Made by a program: the position numbers and the translations under genes. From Ruegeria faecimaris (GTDB lineage Bacteria > Pseudomonadota > Alphaproteobacteria > Rhodobacterales > Rhodobacteraceae), in assembly GCF_900182615.1 (NCBI RefSeq), contig NZ_FXTE01000006.1, forward strand, positions 1 to 64,000: 64,000 nt of DNA, written 5' to 3'. Under the pieces are notes generated by a model, which had not been told where the DNA came from, did not search any database, and worked only from the letters and a program-made list of their open reading frames with translations. How positions within the stretch are numbered: position 1 is the first letter of the stretch; each line of letters begins with the position of its first letter. Positions 34,308 through 43,213 of this stretch are shown here, in pieces.

Positions 34308-35125
34308 CGGCGTGCGCTCCAGCTTTGCGACACATGCTGGCGGGTAAAGAAAATTCCAAGCAAGCCGATCAACAACAGAGCCAACCCGACCCAGACAGGA
34401 TATTCCCAGTTGGTATTGCGCGGATAGTAATTCCGAAAAACGAAACCCCGACACTGGTCGATAATGTGAAACAACGGATTCCAGGCGAACATGGTCAACA
34501 TGAACCCGCCCAGCGCATTGCCGACGAACATTTTTCCCGAGAACACCATATTCAGGCGCCGGTAAATTGTGCTCATGATCGTGGCAGTGGTCGGAAACCA
34601 GGGCTTGATCGCCATGAACACCACGCCGACCGCACAGCCCGTGAACCAGGCCAGCATCAGCATGGCAAAGGCGCCACCGGGCTCCTGAATTTCCAGCGGA
34701 GCAACCGATACGCTGTAGACAAACAGGATGATGACGATTGTCAAAACCTGAGTATACAGCGACCCGAAAGCGGCAGCCATAAGCACGACCATCATGTTCA
34801 TCGGCGAATGCAGCATCATCGGGTTATTACCCGTGTCCAATCCGGAAACCGAACCGACGGCTTTAATGTGCGTCAGAAACAGGAAAACCCCAGACAGCAG
34901 ATACAGAATGAACTCACCCCGGATTTTGGCAACGCGCGCGCCAAGAAGGGACATGATCACGTAAAACACACTCACCAGCACCAGAACCTGGAAAATATTG
35001 ATAAGCACCGAAAGCACAGCATTGCTATGTTGAGATCGGACATTCCGGACCACGGCGTGAAACACCAGTTCCGCCGTCGTAAACGCACCGCCTATAAGCG
35101 ACCGGTTTCGCTTGTAATAAAACAC
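34304..35125 (-). CDS. ABC-2 type polysaccharide export permease
   Basis: 273 residues from a GTG at 35125, with six or seven membrane helices. It resembles KpsM/Wzm-type permeases that carry lipid-linked capsule or O-antigen across the inner membrane; KpsM-like segments include GEFILYLLSGVFLFLTHIKAVG and NPLFHIIDQCRGFVF. No ATPase (KpsT/Wzt) gene is adjacent; it must be elsewhere. It heads away from cysQ-kdsB but borders the glycan genes, so it is probably part of that locus. Confidence 0.78.
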   Translation of the reverse strand: MFYYKRNRSLIGGAFTTAELVFHAVVRNVRSQHSNAVLSVLINIFQVLVLVSVFYVIMSLLGARVAKIRGEFILYLLSGVFLFLTHIKAVGSVSGLDTGNNPMMLHSPMNMMVVLMAAAFGSLYTQVLTIVIILFVYSVSVAPLEIQEPGGAFAMLMLAWFTGCAVGVVFMAIKPWFPTTATIMSTIYRRLNMVFSGKMFVGNALGGFMLTMFAWNPLFHIIDQCRGFVFRNYYPRNTNWEYPVWVGLALLLIGLLGIFFTRQHVSQSWSARR

Positions 35126-35247
35126 CCGAAGCGTCTTTCCTGTATTATTGCCTGCAATCTGGCACGAAATTCTTGCCGTTCCGTAACCAGCACAGCATAA
35201 GGCCGTCAGGTTATTCGATCAACAAATCACAGGAACGGAGCTTTTTT

Positions 35248-36045
35248 GTGACCTATGACGCCCTCATCCCCGTCATCCGACGTCTGGCCCTGGAAGCGGG
35301 CGATACGATCATGGACATCTATAACTCGGATGGGTTTGACGTGAAGGTCAAATCCGATGCCAGCCCCGTGACCGAAGCAGATGAGGCCGCCGATGCGCTG
35401 ATCTCGGCCGGTCTGCGTGCAGCGTTCCCCAATATCCTGCTGGTGACTGAGGAACAGGCCGCCTCGCATTCTGAAAAAGGCGATACGTTCCTGATCGTTG
35501 ATCCGCTGGATGGCACCAAAGAGTTCATCAACCGGCGCGGCGATTTCACCGTTAATATCGCGTTGGTCGAAAACGGCACCCCAACGCGTGGCGTGGTTTA
35601 TGCGCCAGCCCGCGGCCGGATGTTCTATACTTTGGCCGACGGGCAATCGGTCGAGGAAACCGGCGCGCTGGACAAGGATCAACCCGGTGCCGTGACTCCG
35701 ATTTCGGTCTCTGATCCAGACAATTCCGCGCTTTTGGTCGTGGCCTCGAAGTCACATCGTGACCAGGCGACCGACGATTACATCAACAAATATCAAGTGC
35801 AGGACAGCAAAAGCGCGGGCTCGTCGCTGAAGTTCTGCCTGATTGCGACGGGCGAGGCAGATATCTATCCCCGCGTTGGCCGCACGATGGAATGGGATAC
35901 GGCAGCAGGTCACGCCGTGCTGACAGGTGCGGGCGGCAAAGTTGTCCGGTTCGACAATCATGCGCCGCTGACCTATGGCAAGGACGGCTATGCAAACCCG
36001 TTCTTTATCGCCTACGCTCCGGGTGTAGACCTGAAGGAGGCCTGA
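35248..36045 (+). CDS. cysQ: 3'(2'),5'-bisphosphate nucleotidase CysQ
   Basis: 265 residues from a GTG at 35248, chosen for its GGAACGGAG site; the upstream ATG frame is unlike the family. The inositol-monophosphatase fold has EEQAA, the metal motif VDPLDGTKEF and WDTAAGHAVL. CysQ hydrolyses 3'-phosphoadenosine 5'-phosphate, the product left by PAPS-dependent sulfotransferases and PAPS reductase. It overlaps kdsB by 1 bp (TGATG), and a sulfotransferase lies 6 kb downstream, so a link to glycan sulfation is attractive. Confidence 0.93.
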   Translation: MTYDALIPVIRRLALEAGDTIMDIYNSDGFDVKVKSDASPVTEADEAADALISAGLRAAFPNILLVTEEQAASHSEKGDTFLIVDPLDGTKEFINRRGDFTVNIALVENGTPTRGVVYAPARGRMFYTLADGQSVEETGALDKDQPGAVTPISVSDPDNSALLVVASKSHRDQATDDYINKYQVQDSKSAGSSLKFCLIATGEADIYPRVGRTMEWDTAAGHAVLTGAGGKVVRFDNHAPLTYGKDGYANPFFIAYAPGVDLKEA

Positions 36046-36845
36046 TGTCCGTTCTGATCGCCATTCCCGCCCGCTACGCCTCGACCCGGTATCCGGGCAA
36101 ACCTCTGGTGCCGCTCACCGGGGCCAGTGGCAATGCAATGACTCTGATCGAGCGGTCATGGCGCGCGGCCAGTTCGGTCTCGGGCGTGGACCGCGTTGTG
36201 GTTGCCACCGATGACGACCGCATTCGCGAGGTGGCCGAAGGGTTCGGGGCCGAGGTTGTGATGACCTCGGAAACCTGTGGCAATGGCACCGAACGCTGCG
36301 CCGAAGCGCATGATGTGCTGGGCGCAAGCTATGACATCGTGGTGAACCTGCAGGGCGATGCACCGCTGACCCCTCATTGGTTCGTCGAAGATCTGATCGC
36401 CGGTCTGCGTGCCGCACCTAAGGCTGGGGTGGCCACTCCGGTTCTGCGCTGCGACGGAGATGCACTCAACAGCCTGCTGAATGACCGCAAACACGGGCGC
36501 GTCGGTGGAACAACCGCCGTTTTCGCCGCTGATCACGGCGCGATGTATTTCTCGAAAGAGGTCGTGCCCTTTACTTCACAGACTTATGCGGGCGGGGAGG
36601 AAACGCCGGTGTTTCACCATGTCGGCGTCTATGCCTACCGCCCTGACGCGCTGGCGGCTTATCCGTCCTGGCCTGTCGGTCCATTAGAGCAACTGGAAGG
36701 GCTGGAACAGCTGCGTTTCATGGAAAACGGGCGTAAGGTTCTGTGTGTTGAAGTCGAATCCAAAGGCCGCCAGTTCTGGGAACTAAACAATCCGCAGGAC
36801 GTTCCCAAACTTGAAGAGATGATGGCCGCGATGGGGCTGGACTGA
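36045..36845 (+). CDS. kdsB: CMP-Kdo synthetase (3-deoxy-manno-octulosonate cytidylyltransferase)
   Basis: 266 residues from the ATG at 36045. KdsB activates Kdo with CTP. The signature IPARYASTRYPGKPL (residues 7-21) and the core NLQGDAPL, with KVVVATDD-like VVVATDDDRI, are present. Kdo is needed for lipid A core and for Kdo-based capsule linkers. Its place between cysQ and galE, away from other lipid A genes, suggests the second use. GAGG at 36037 is a close ribosome site within cysQ. Confidence 0.93.
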   Translation: MSVLIAIPARYASTRYPGKPLVPLTGASGNAMTLIERSWRAASSVSGVDRVVVATDDDRIREVAEGFGAEVVMTSETCGNGTERCAEAHDVLGASYDIVVNLQGDAPLTPHWFVEDLIAGLRAAPKAGVATPVLRCDGDALNSLLNDRKHGRVGGTTAVFAADHGAMYFSKEVVPFTSQTYAGGEETPVFHHVGVYAYRPDALAAYPSWPVGPLEQLEGLEQLRFMENGRKVLCVEVESKGRQFWELNNPQDVPKLEEMMAAMGLD

Positions 36846-36893
36846 GTGCCGCAGGCTGTCGCACCCTGAAAAACCGGAATAACGGGATCTGAT

Positions 36894-37877
36894 ATGACAC
36901 ATATCCTTGTAACCGGCGGTGCCGGATATATCGGATCCCATGCCTGCAAGGCGCTGGCGCTGGCCGGGTACACACCTGTCACCTATGACAACCTGATCAC
37001 CGGTTGGCAGGACGCGGTCAAATTTGGCCCGTTCGCACAGGGTGATCTGCTGGACCGGGCGCGGTTGGATGAGGTTTTTGCCAAGTATCAGCCCGCTGCC
37101 GTGATGCATTTCGCCGCGCTCAGCCAGGTGGGTGAGGCGATGTCCGAACCCGGAAGATATTGGGCGAACAATGTCACCGGTTCGCTGACCCTGATCGAGG
37201 CCGCCGTGGCGGCTGGATGTCTGGATTTCGTGTTTTCGTCGACCTGCGCCACCTATGGTGAACATGACAAGGTGGTCCTCGACGAAAACACCCCGCAAAA
37301 TCCACTGAACGCTTACGGCGCCTCCAAACGCGCGATCGAGGATATCCTGCGTGATTTCCATGCCGCTCACGGGATGAACCACGTGATTTTTCGCTATTTC
37401 AACGTGGCTGGCGCCGATCCGGACGGAGAGGTAGGCGAATTCCACCGCCCCGAGACCCATCTGGTTCCGCTGATGTTGGATGCGATTGACGGCAAGCGCG
37501 ACGGGCTGACTGTGTTCGGAACCGACTATGACACGCCCGATGGCACCTGTATCCGCGATTACGTGCATGTCTGCGATCTGGTTGACGCGCATGTTCTGGG
37601 GCTGCGATGGCTGGAACAGGGAAAGGACAGCCGCGTTTTCAACCTGGGCACGGGCTCTGGCTTTTCGGTGATGGAAGTGATCGACCAGTCGAAATCCGTC
37701 ACCAATCGCGCGGTGCCCTATACCATCGGCCCGCGCCGCGCCGGAGATTGCACCAAGCTGGTTTCGGGCTCGGACAGGGCCGGGCAAGAACTGGGCTGGT
37801 CCCCCAAAAGATCCGTGTTAGAGACGATGATTGCCGATGCCTGGCGCTGGCATCAGAACGGGCATTACGACAGATGA
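36894..37877 (+). CDS. galE: UDP-glucose 4-epimerase
   Basis: 327 residues. GalE interconverts UDP-glucose and UDP-galactose (or the GlcNAc/GalNAc pair). NAD site GGAGYIGS (8-15), catalytic Tyr141-x-x-x-Lys145 (YGASK) and the SSTCATYG serine strand are present. It stands 49 bp after kdsB and just before the first glycosyltransferase, so it likely supplies a galactose-type sugar for the local glycan. Confidence 0.94.
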   Translation: MTHILVTGGAGYIGSHACKALALAGYTPVTYDNLITGWQDAVKFGPFAQGDLLDRARLDEVFAKYQPAAVMHFAALSQVGEAMSEPGRYWANNVTGSLTLIEAAVAAGCLDFVFSSTCATYGEHDKVVLDENTPQNPLNAYGASKRAIEDILRDFHAAHGMNHVIFRYFNVAGADPDGEVGEFHRPETHLVPLMLDAIDGKRDGLTVFGTDYDTPDGTCIRDYVHVCDLVDAHVLGLRWLEQGKDSRVFNLGTGSGFSVMEVIDQSKSVTNRAVPYTIGPRRAGDCTKLVSGSDRAGQELGWSPKRSVLETMIADAWRWHQNGHYDR

Positions 37878-37884
37878 GGGCCGC

Positions 37885-38931
37885 GTGAGCGATACCCTGC
37901 CGCCAATCGGATGGGTGCAACGCTATCGCTTGCGCCTGAAACGCAGGCGGCTGTTGTGGCGATCCTTTCGCAGCCGCCATCAGTTAACCCAACTGGTCGA
38001 CCGAACCGACCAGATACGCCCAGGTGCGATACTGGTCTTTACCACCCTGCGAAATGAAATCACGCGCCTGCCCTGGTATTTCCATCACTACCGGTCGCTG
38101 GGCGTTGATCATTTTCTGATCGTGGACAACGGCAGCGATGATGGCTCGGTCGCATATCTTAAAGATCAACCGGATGTATCCTTGTGGCAAACCGATGCCA
38201 GCTATCGCGCCTCACGATACGGGCTGGATTGGCTGACCTGGCTACAGATGCGATTTGGTCACGGTCATTGGACTTTGATGGTGGATGCGGATGAGTTGCT
38301 TATCTATCCCGAATGGGACAGCCATCCGCTGCAAGATTTGACCCAACAGCTAGAGGTGCAGGGGCGCGACGCTTTCGGGGCGCTGATGCTGGACCTCTAC
38401 CCCAAAGATCAGCTCGGTGCACAGCTCTATGCCCCCGGGACCGACCCGACCGAAGTTTTGGGTTGGTTTGATCCAGGCCCGTTGCGCGCCAAACGGCAAA
38501 CGCCGCTGGGTAACCTCTGGGTTCAAGGCGGTGCACGGGAACGCGTGTTTTTTGCTGACCGGCCCGAGCGGTCACCAACTTTAAACAAAATTCCGCTGGT
38601 ACGCTGGTCGCGGCACTATGCTTACGTGAACTCCTGCCATTCCGCCCTGCCCCGAGGTTTGAACGCCACATATGACGGACCGGGGAGCAACGACCCTTCA
38701 GGCGTGTTACTGCACACAAAGTTCCTGCCCGAGGTGGTCATCAAATCAAGAATCGAGAAAACCCGAGCGCAGCATTTTCACGACCCGGCGGAGTTCGACA
38801 GCTATTATGACGGCATAATTAACCGCCCGATCATGTGGGATCCACAATCGGTGGAATATATCGGATGGCGCCAACTGTGTGAGCTTGGCTTGATGGGCAA
38901 AACTGACTGGAAAAACAACGTTTCGGACTAA
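37885..38931 (+). CDS. Family 2-like glycosyltransferase (first of tandem pair)
   Basis: 348 residues from a GTG at 37885 with GAGGGC upstream, 7 bp after galE. The N-terminal basic patch (LRLKRRRLLWRSFRSRH) may bind membrane. The domain has LRNEITRLPWYFHHYRSLGVDHFLIVDNGSDDGS and the metal motif WTLMVDADELLIYPE (DxD-type). This matches the Glyco_tranf_2_4/GT92-like group. Its neighbour at 39021 has the same plan and is a paralogue. Sugar donor unknown. Confidence 0.83.
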   Translation: MSDTLPPIGWVQRYRLRLKRRRLLWRSFRSRHQLTQLVDRTDQIRPGAILVFTTLRNEITRLPWYFHHYRSLGVDHFLIVDNGSDDGSVAYLKDQPDVSLWQTDASYRASRYGLDWLTWLQMRFGHGHWTLMVDADELLIYPEWDSHPLQDLTQQLEVQGRDAFGALMLDLYPKDQLGAQLYAPGTDPTEVLGWFDPGPLRAKRQTPLGNLWVQGGARERVFFADRPERSPTLNKIPLVRWSRHYAYVNSCHSALPRGLNATYDGPGSNDPSGVLLHTKFLPEVVIKSRIEKTRAQHFHDPAEFDSYYDGIINRPIMWDPQSVEYIGWRQLCELGLMGKTDWKNNVSD

Positions 38932-39020
38932 CTACTTTTAAATGCGTTGCTTCATTAGATGGTAAAGTGGCATAAAATGGCATTCGCCCGGCTCCACTCT
39001 GGCTTGTTCAGGCTCCGGGT

Positions 39021-40064
39021 ATGCTCGCGTATAAACAAAGGTTGGGCAGTCGCGTGAGCCTGTTGGATTCATACCGAATGAGATTGCGGCGCAAGCGCCG
39101 CCTGTTGCGTTGCGTTCGCAAACGGCGCGAATTAGAAGCGGTTTCCGACAAAACCAACGCCATTCAACCCGGTGACATCCTGTTGATGAGCGTGGTGCGA
39201 AACGAAAAAATCCGCCTGCCCTATTTTCTGGAATATTACCGAAAACTTGGCGTTGATCGCTTTTTGTTTGTGGACAACAACAGCGACGACGGCACACGCG
39301 AGTTTCTGAGTAGTCAGCCGGACGTATCGGTCTGGCAGTCCAACGGCAGCTATAAGCGGGCCACATATGGCACTGATTGGTCGAACTATCTGCTGCGCAA
39401 ATACGCCGATGGGCACTGGGTTCTGACGGTCGATCCGGATGAGTTCTTCATCTATCCGTTCTGCGACACGCGGCCCATTCGTGCCCTGACCGACTGGCTT
39501 GATGGCTGTGCCGTCCGCAGTTTCGGCACCATGCTGATCGACATGTACCCGCAGGGCCCGGTAGATGCCGAACCCTATCGTGAGGGGCAAGACCCCTTCG
39601 AGATTGCCCGTTGGTTCGATGCCGGGAATTATGTGATCAGCAAAAACCCTGAATACGGGAATCTCTGGATACAGGGTGGGCCGCGCGCCCGTGTCTTTTT
39701 CCGCCAGGCTCCGGAAAAGGCGCCTGCGTTGAACAAGATACCGCTGGTCAAGTGGGACCGTCGATATGTCTATGTCAGTTCGACCCATTCGCTGCTGCCA
39801 CGCGGGCTGAACCAAGTCTATGACGATTGGGGCGGCGAAAAAACCAGCGGGGCGTTGCTGCATGCCAAGCTGATCAACACCCTGGGTGACAAGGCACATG
39901 AAGAGATGGAGCGGCGTCAGCACTATCGCGGGTCCGGCGAATATCGCGCCTATGCCGAAGGGCTGAACGACCGTCCGGTGTTTTGGTGCGACCGGTCCGA
40001 GGCTTATATCAACTGGCGACAGCTTGAGATTCTTGGCCTCATGTCGAAAGGGAACTGGGCATGA
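39021..40064 (+). CDS. Family 2-like glycosyltransferase (second of tandem pair)
   Basis: 347 residues from the ATG at 39021. It aligns along its length with the previous protein: RLRRKRRLLRCVRKRRE, VRNEKIRLPYFLEYYRKLGVDRFLFVDNNSDDGT, VLTVDPDEFFIYPF, GNLWIQGGPRARVFF, LNKIPLVKW. A 90-bp AT-rich gap separates the pair. It ends in a 4-bp overlap with the next glycosyltransferase. Likely an ancient tandem duplication that now adds different sugars. Confidence 0.83.
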   Translation: MLAYKQRLGSRVSLLDSYRMRLRRKRRLLRCVRKRRELEAVSDKTNAIQPGDILLMSVVRNEKIRLPYFLEYYRKLGVDRFLFVDNNSDDGTREFLSSQPDVSVWQSNGSYKRATYGTDWSNYLLRKYADGHWVLTVDPDEFFIYPFCDTRPIRALTDWLDGCAVRSFGTMLIDMYPQGPVDAEPYREGQDPFEIARWFDAGNYVISKNPEYGNLWIQGGPRARVFFRQAPEKAPALNKIPLVKWDRRYVYVSSTHSLLPRGLNQVYDDWGGEKTSGALLHAKLINTLGDKAHEEMERRQHYRGSGEYRAYAEGLNDRPVFWCDRSEAYINWRQLEILGLMSKGNWA

Positions 40065-41761
40065 GCAGCCTTGGCGTCATCATGCTGGTGCATGCCGCGC
40101 TTCCAAGGGCGCAACAGGTCGCGCGCCATTGGGCGGCATCCGGCTGCCCGGTGGTGATCCATGTCGACCTCAAGGTAGCGGAGACTGTTTTTGATGGCTT
40201 TGTAGCCTCCTGTGCGGACGAACCTCTGATCCGGTTCTCGGAGCGCCACACCTGCAACTGGGGCGGTTGGGGCATTGTTGCAGCCTCGCAATCAGCGGCT
40301 GAACTGATGCTGAAGGCCTTTCCCGATGTACACCATATCTTTCTGGCCTCGGGCGCCTGCCTGCCGCTACGGCCCGTCGATGAACTGGTCACATATCTAG
40401 CGGAACGGCCCCGTGTCGACTTTATCGAAAGCGCGACAACAGCTGATGTAAGCTGGACGATTGGCGGACTGGATCAGGAACGATTTACGCTGAGATTTCC
40501 GTTCTCGTGGCGTAAACAGCGCAAATTGTTCGACGCTTACGTAAAGCTACAGCGGACCATCGGAATCCGACGGTCGATACCCGAAGGTCTGGTGCCACAT
40601 ATGGGCAGTCAATGGTGGTGCCTGACCCGTCAAACGCTGTCGGCCATTCTGCAAGATCCCAAACGCAAAACATATGACCGCTATTTCCGGCGCGTCTGGA
40701 TTCCCGACGAAAGCTATTTTCAGACCCTAACCCGGCTTTATTCAACACATATCGAAAGTCGCTCTCTGACGCTGTCCAAATTCGATTATCAAGGTCGCCC
40801 GCATATCTTTTATGACGATCATCTACAGTTATTGCGACGGTCGGACTGTTTTGTAGCACGCAAGATCTGGCCCCAGGCCAATCGGCTTTATCAGGCGTTT
40901 CTGACCAACCAGGCACAGGCGATGAAGCCTACTGAACCCAACCCGGGCAAGATCGACCGGTTGTTCTCGAAAGCGGTCGAGCGCAGGACTCGAGGCCGGG
41001 ATGGCCTGTATATGCAAAGCCGCTTTCCCCGCCACGGCAGCGAAAACGGACTGACGTCGTTCCCCTATTCGGTATTCCAAGGGTTTACCGAACTGTTCGC
41101 AGATTTCGAGCCCTGGCTGTCGGAAGCCACCGGAACAAAGGTCCACGGTCACCTCTTCGGTCCCGAACGTGCGGAATTCGCCGGCGGGGCGCCTCTGGTC
41201 AACGGCGCACTAAGCGATTGTGCCAGCCTGCGGGACTATAATCCTACGGCGTTTTTGTCGAACCTGATCTGGAATACTCGGGGCGAGAAGCAGTGCTTTC
41301 AATTTGGCCCCACGGATACGCAGGACATCAACTGGTTTCTGGCGCGCGACAGAAATGCGCAGATTTCCGTTGTCACAGGCGCCTGGGCCATTCCCCTGTT
41401 CCGTTCGAATGGAAATTTCGCGGATATCCGAAACGAAGCCGCCCGCCTGCAACAAATCGAGACCAAACAGCTTGAGGTTTTAACTTCGGTCTGGACCAAG
41501 GCCAAAGTGCGCACCTGGTCGCTGGCCGAGTTTGTGGAATCTCCGATGGAGCCTCTGCAATCCATTCTGGAAGAAACCGGATGCCAGAACCCCAGCCACC
41601 TGACCCAAGCCCCTACGATGGTCGACCTGTCCGGGTTCGGGAAGTTCCTGCAAAACCTAAAGAACCAGGGTATGCACCCTTATCTTATGGGAGATTTTCC
41701 AGCCGATGACATTTTTGGCCGGCAACTCAGGCCTTATCGAAAACCATATCTGGTGCAATAG
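40061..41761 (+). CDS. GT14-like (core-2/I-branching) glycosyltransferase with long C-terminal domain
   Basis: 566 residues. The N-terminal 290 residues resemble beta-1,6-N-acetylglucosaminyltransferase (GT14): VIMLVHAALPRAQQVARHW, VVIHVDLKV, FSERHTCNWGGWGIVAAS, VHHIFLASGACLPL, VPHMGSQWWCLTR and WIPDESYFQTL. The remaining 270 residues are not in classical GT14 enzymes; I think this C-terminal domain (possibly DUF5928) recurs in Rhodobacterales. Start overlaps the preceding gene (ATGA). It probably branches the same glycan. Confidence 0.8.
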   Translation: MSSLGVIMLVHAALPRAQQVARHWAASGCPVVIHVDLKVAETVFDGFVASCADEPLIRFSERHTCNWGGWGIVAASQSAAELMLKAFPDVHHIFLASGACLPLRPVDELVTYLAERPRVDFIESATTADVSWTIGGLDQERFTLRFPFSWRKQRKLFDAYVKLQRTIGIRRSIPEGLVPHMGSQWWCLTRQTLSAILQDPKRKTYDRYFRRVWIPDESYFQTLTRLYSTHIESRSLTLSKFDYQGRPHIFYDDHLQLLRRSDCFVARKIWPQANRLYQAFLTNQAQAMKPTEPNPGKIDRLFSKAVERRTRGRDGLYMQSRFPRHGSENGLTSFPYSVFQGFTELFADFEPWLSEATGTKVHGHLFGPERAEFAGGAPLVNGALSDCASLRDYNPTAFLSNLIWNTRGEKQCFQFGPTDTQDINWFLARDRNAQISVVTGAWAIPLFRSNGNFADIRNEAARLQQIETKQLEVLTSVWTKAKVRTWSLAEFVESPMEPLQSILEETGCQNPSHLTQAPTMVDLSGFGKFLQNLKNQGMHPYLMGDFPADDIFGRQLRPYRKPYLVQ

Positions 41762-41767
41762 CGTTTC

Positions 41768-43213
41768 ATGTCATCCAAATTCGACTATTTCGTAATACTT
41801 GCCGCCATGCGGACCGGATCGAACCTGCTTGAGGCAAATCTGAACGCATTGGAAGGTGTCTCCAGCCATGGTGAGGCCTTCAATCCTCATTTCATTGGCA
41901 GGCTAAAGGGGGACAGCCTGCTGGGCGTCACTCTCGAAGAACGCGACAATGACCCTAAAACCCTGCTGAACGCCATCCGATCAGCTGACGGTGAAATGAA
42001 CGGGTTTCGCTTTTTCCAGGGCCACGATCCGCGTGTGTTAGAGCCTGTTTTGGATGACCCGAGTTGCGCCAAGATCATTCTGACGCGCAACCCTCTAGAC
42101 AGCTATATCTCATTGAAGATCGCGCGCGAGACCAAGCAATGGCAGCTGAAAAACGTCAAGCGGCGGCGCACCGAGCAGATCGCCTTCAACCCTCGTGAGT
42201 TCGAAACCTATCTGGACCAGCAACAGGCCTTTCAACTGACTTTGCTGCATCATCTTCAGGCCAGCGGGCAAACCGCCTTTTTCATCGCTTACGACGATCT
42301 GAACCGGCTCGACAGCCTGAACGGCCTGGCGGCCTGGCTTGGGGTATCGGGCCGGTTGACCACGATCGACGACACGCTCAAACCCCAGAACCCTGAGCCG
42401 GCCTTGTCCAAGGTGACAAACCCTGATGAGACCGAACAGGCCTTGTCGCGCATCGACAGTTTCAGCCTGCACAGAACTCCGAATTTTGAACCCCGGCGTG
42501 GCGCGGCCGTTGCGACCTATGTCGCCACGCCGAAAACCCCGTTAATGTATCTGCCCGTGCGGAGCGGCATCGAAGGGGTTGTGAAGCAATGGATGGCTGC
42601 GCTTGATTCAATCAGTGCGGATGATCTGATCACTGATCAAAACCGCAAAAAGACCCGCCAGTGGTTACAGAATCATCCGGGGCATCGCAAATTCACCGTG
42701 GTGCGGCACCCGCTGGTACGCGCACATTCGGCCTTTTGTTCCTATATCCTCAGCACCGAGCCCGGCGCCTATCTGAAAATCCGCAATATGCTGCGCAACC
42801 GGTTCAAGCTTCCGATCCCCGGACAGTTACGCGCTGAAAACTACCCCATCGAGCAGCATTATGAGGCATTCTCGGCTTTTCTGACCTTCCTGCGGCAAAA
42901 CCTGGCGGGACAAACCCCTGTGCGCGTTGACGGCGTTTGGTGCAGTCAGGCGCAGGTGTTGGAGGGCGTAGTCGGTTTTGCCCTGCCGGATCTAATCCTG
43001 CGCGAGGAAGAAATTGCAACTGCCCTGCCGGATCTGGCGCGGCCGCTGGGTCATGACAGCCCGCCCGCGCCCGGCAATACCAGACCAGATATCCCGTTTT
43101 CCCTGAGCGATATCTATGACACCAAACTTGAGGCGCTGGCGGCCGAAACCTACCAGCGCGACTATATGCAATTCGGGTTTGACGTCTGGAAGCCGGCTAC
43201 GGGCGCAGCGTAA
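41768..43213 (+). CDS. Two-headed sulfotransferase
   Basis: 481 residues. Residues 1-240 resemble the Stf0/NodH-type sulfotransferase: AAMRTGSNLLEANLN (5'-phosphosulfate loop, about 13-26) and ILTRNPLDSYISLK (3'-phosphate loop, R107, S115). Residues about 270-481 look like a second, sulfotransferase-2-like unit, with LMYLPVRSGIEGVVKQW and VVRHPLVRAHSAF (R313). Such enzymes move sulfate from PAPS to sugar hydroxyls. The gene begins 6 bp after the GT14-like stop and is the last of the glycan run; cysQ upstream would clear PAP. Confidence 0.85.
   Translation: MSSKFDYFVILAAMRTGSNLLEANLNALEGVSSHGEAFNPHFIGRLKGDSLLGVTLEERDNDPKTLLNAIRSADGEMNGFRFFQGHDPRVLEPVLDDPSCAKIILTRNPLDSYISLKIARETKQWQLKNVKRRRTEQIAFNPREFETYLDQQQAFQLTLLHHLQASGQTAFFIAYDDLNRLDSLNGLAAWLGVSGRLTTIDDTLKPQNPEPALSKVTNPDETEQALSRIDSFSLHRTPNFEPRRGAAVATYVATPKTPLMYLPVRSGIEGVVKQWMAALDSISADDLITDQNRKKTRQWLQNHPGHRKFTVVRHPLVRAHSAFCSYILSTEPGAYLKIRNMLRNRFKLPIPGQLRAENYPIEQHYEAFSAFLTFLRQNLAGQTPVRVDGVWCSQAQVLEGVVGFALPDLILREEEIATALPDLARPLGHDSPPAPGNTRPDIPFSLSDIYDTKLEALAAETYQRDYMQFGFDVWKPATGAA
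42038..42047 (+). repeat. TTAGAGCCTG word, copy 4 (in sulfotransferase gene)
   Basis: Lies in the 16-mer at 42036-42051 shared with copy 2. Read on the coding strand as Leu-Glu-Pro-Val, with a rare TTA leucine codon. Confidence 0.6.
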
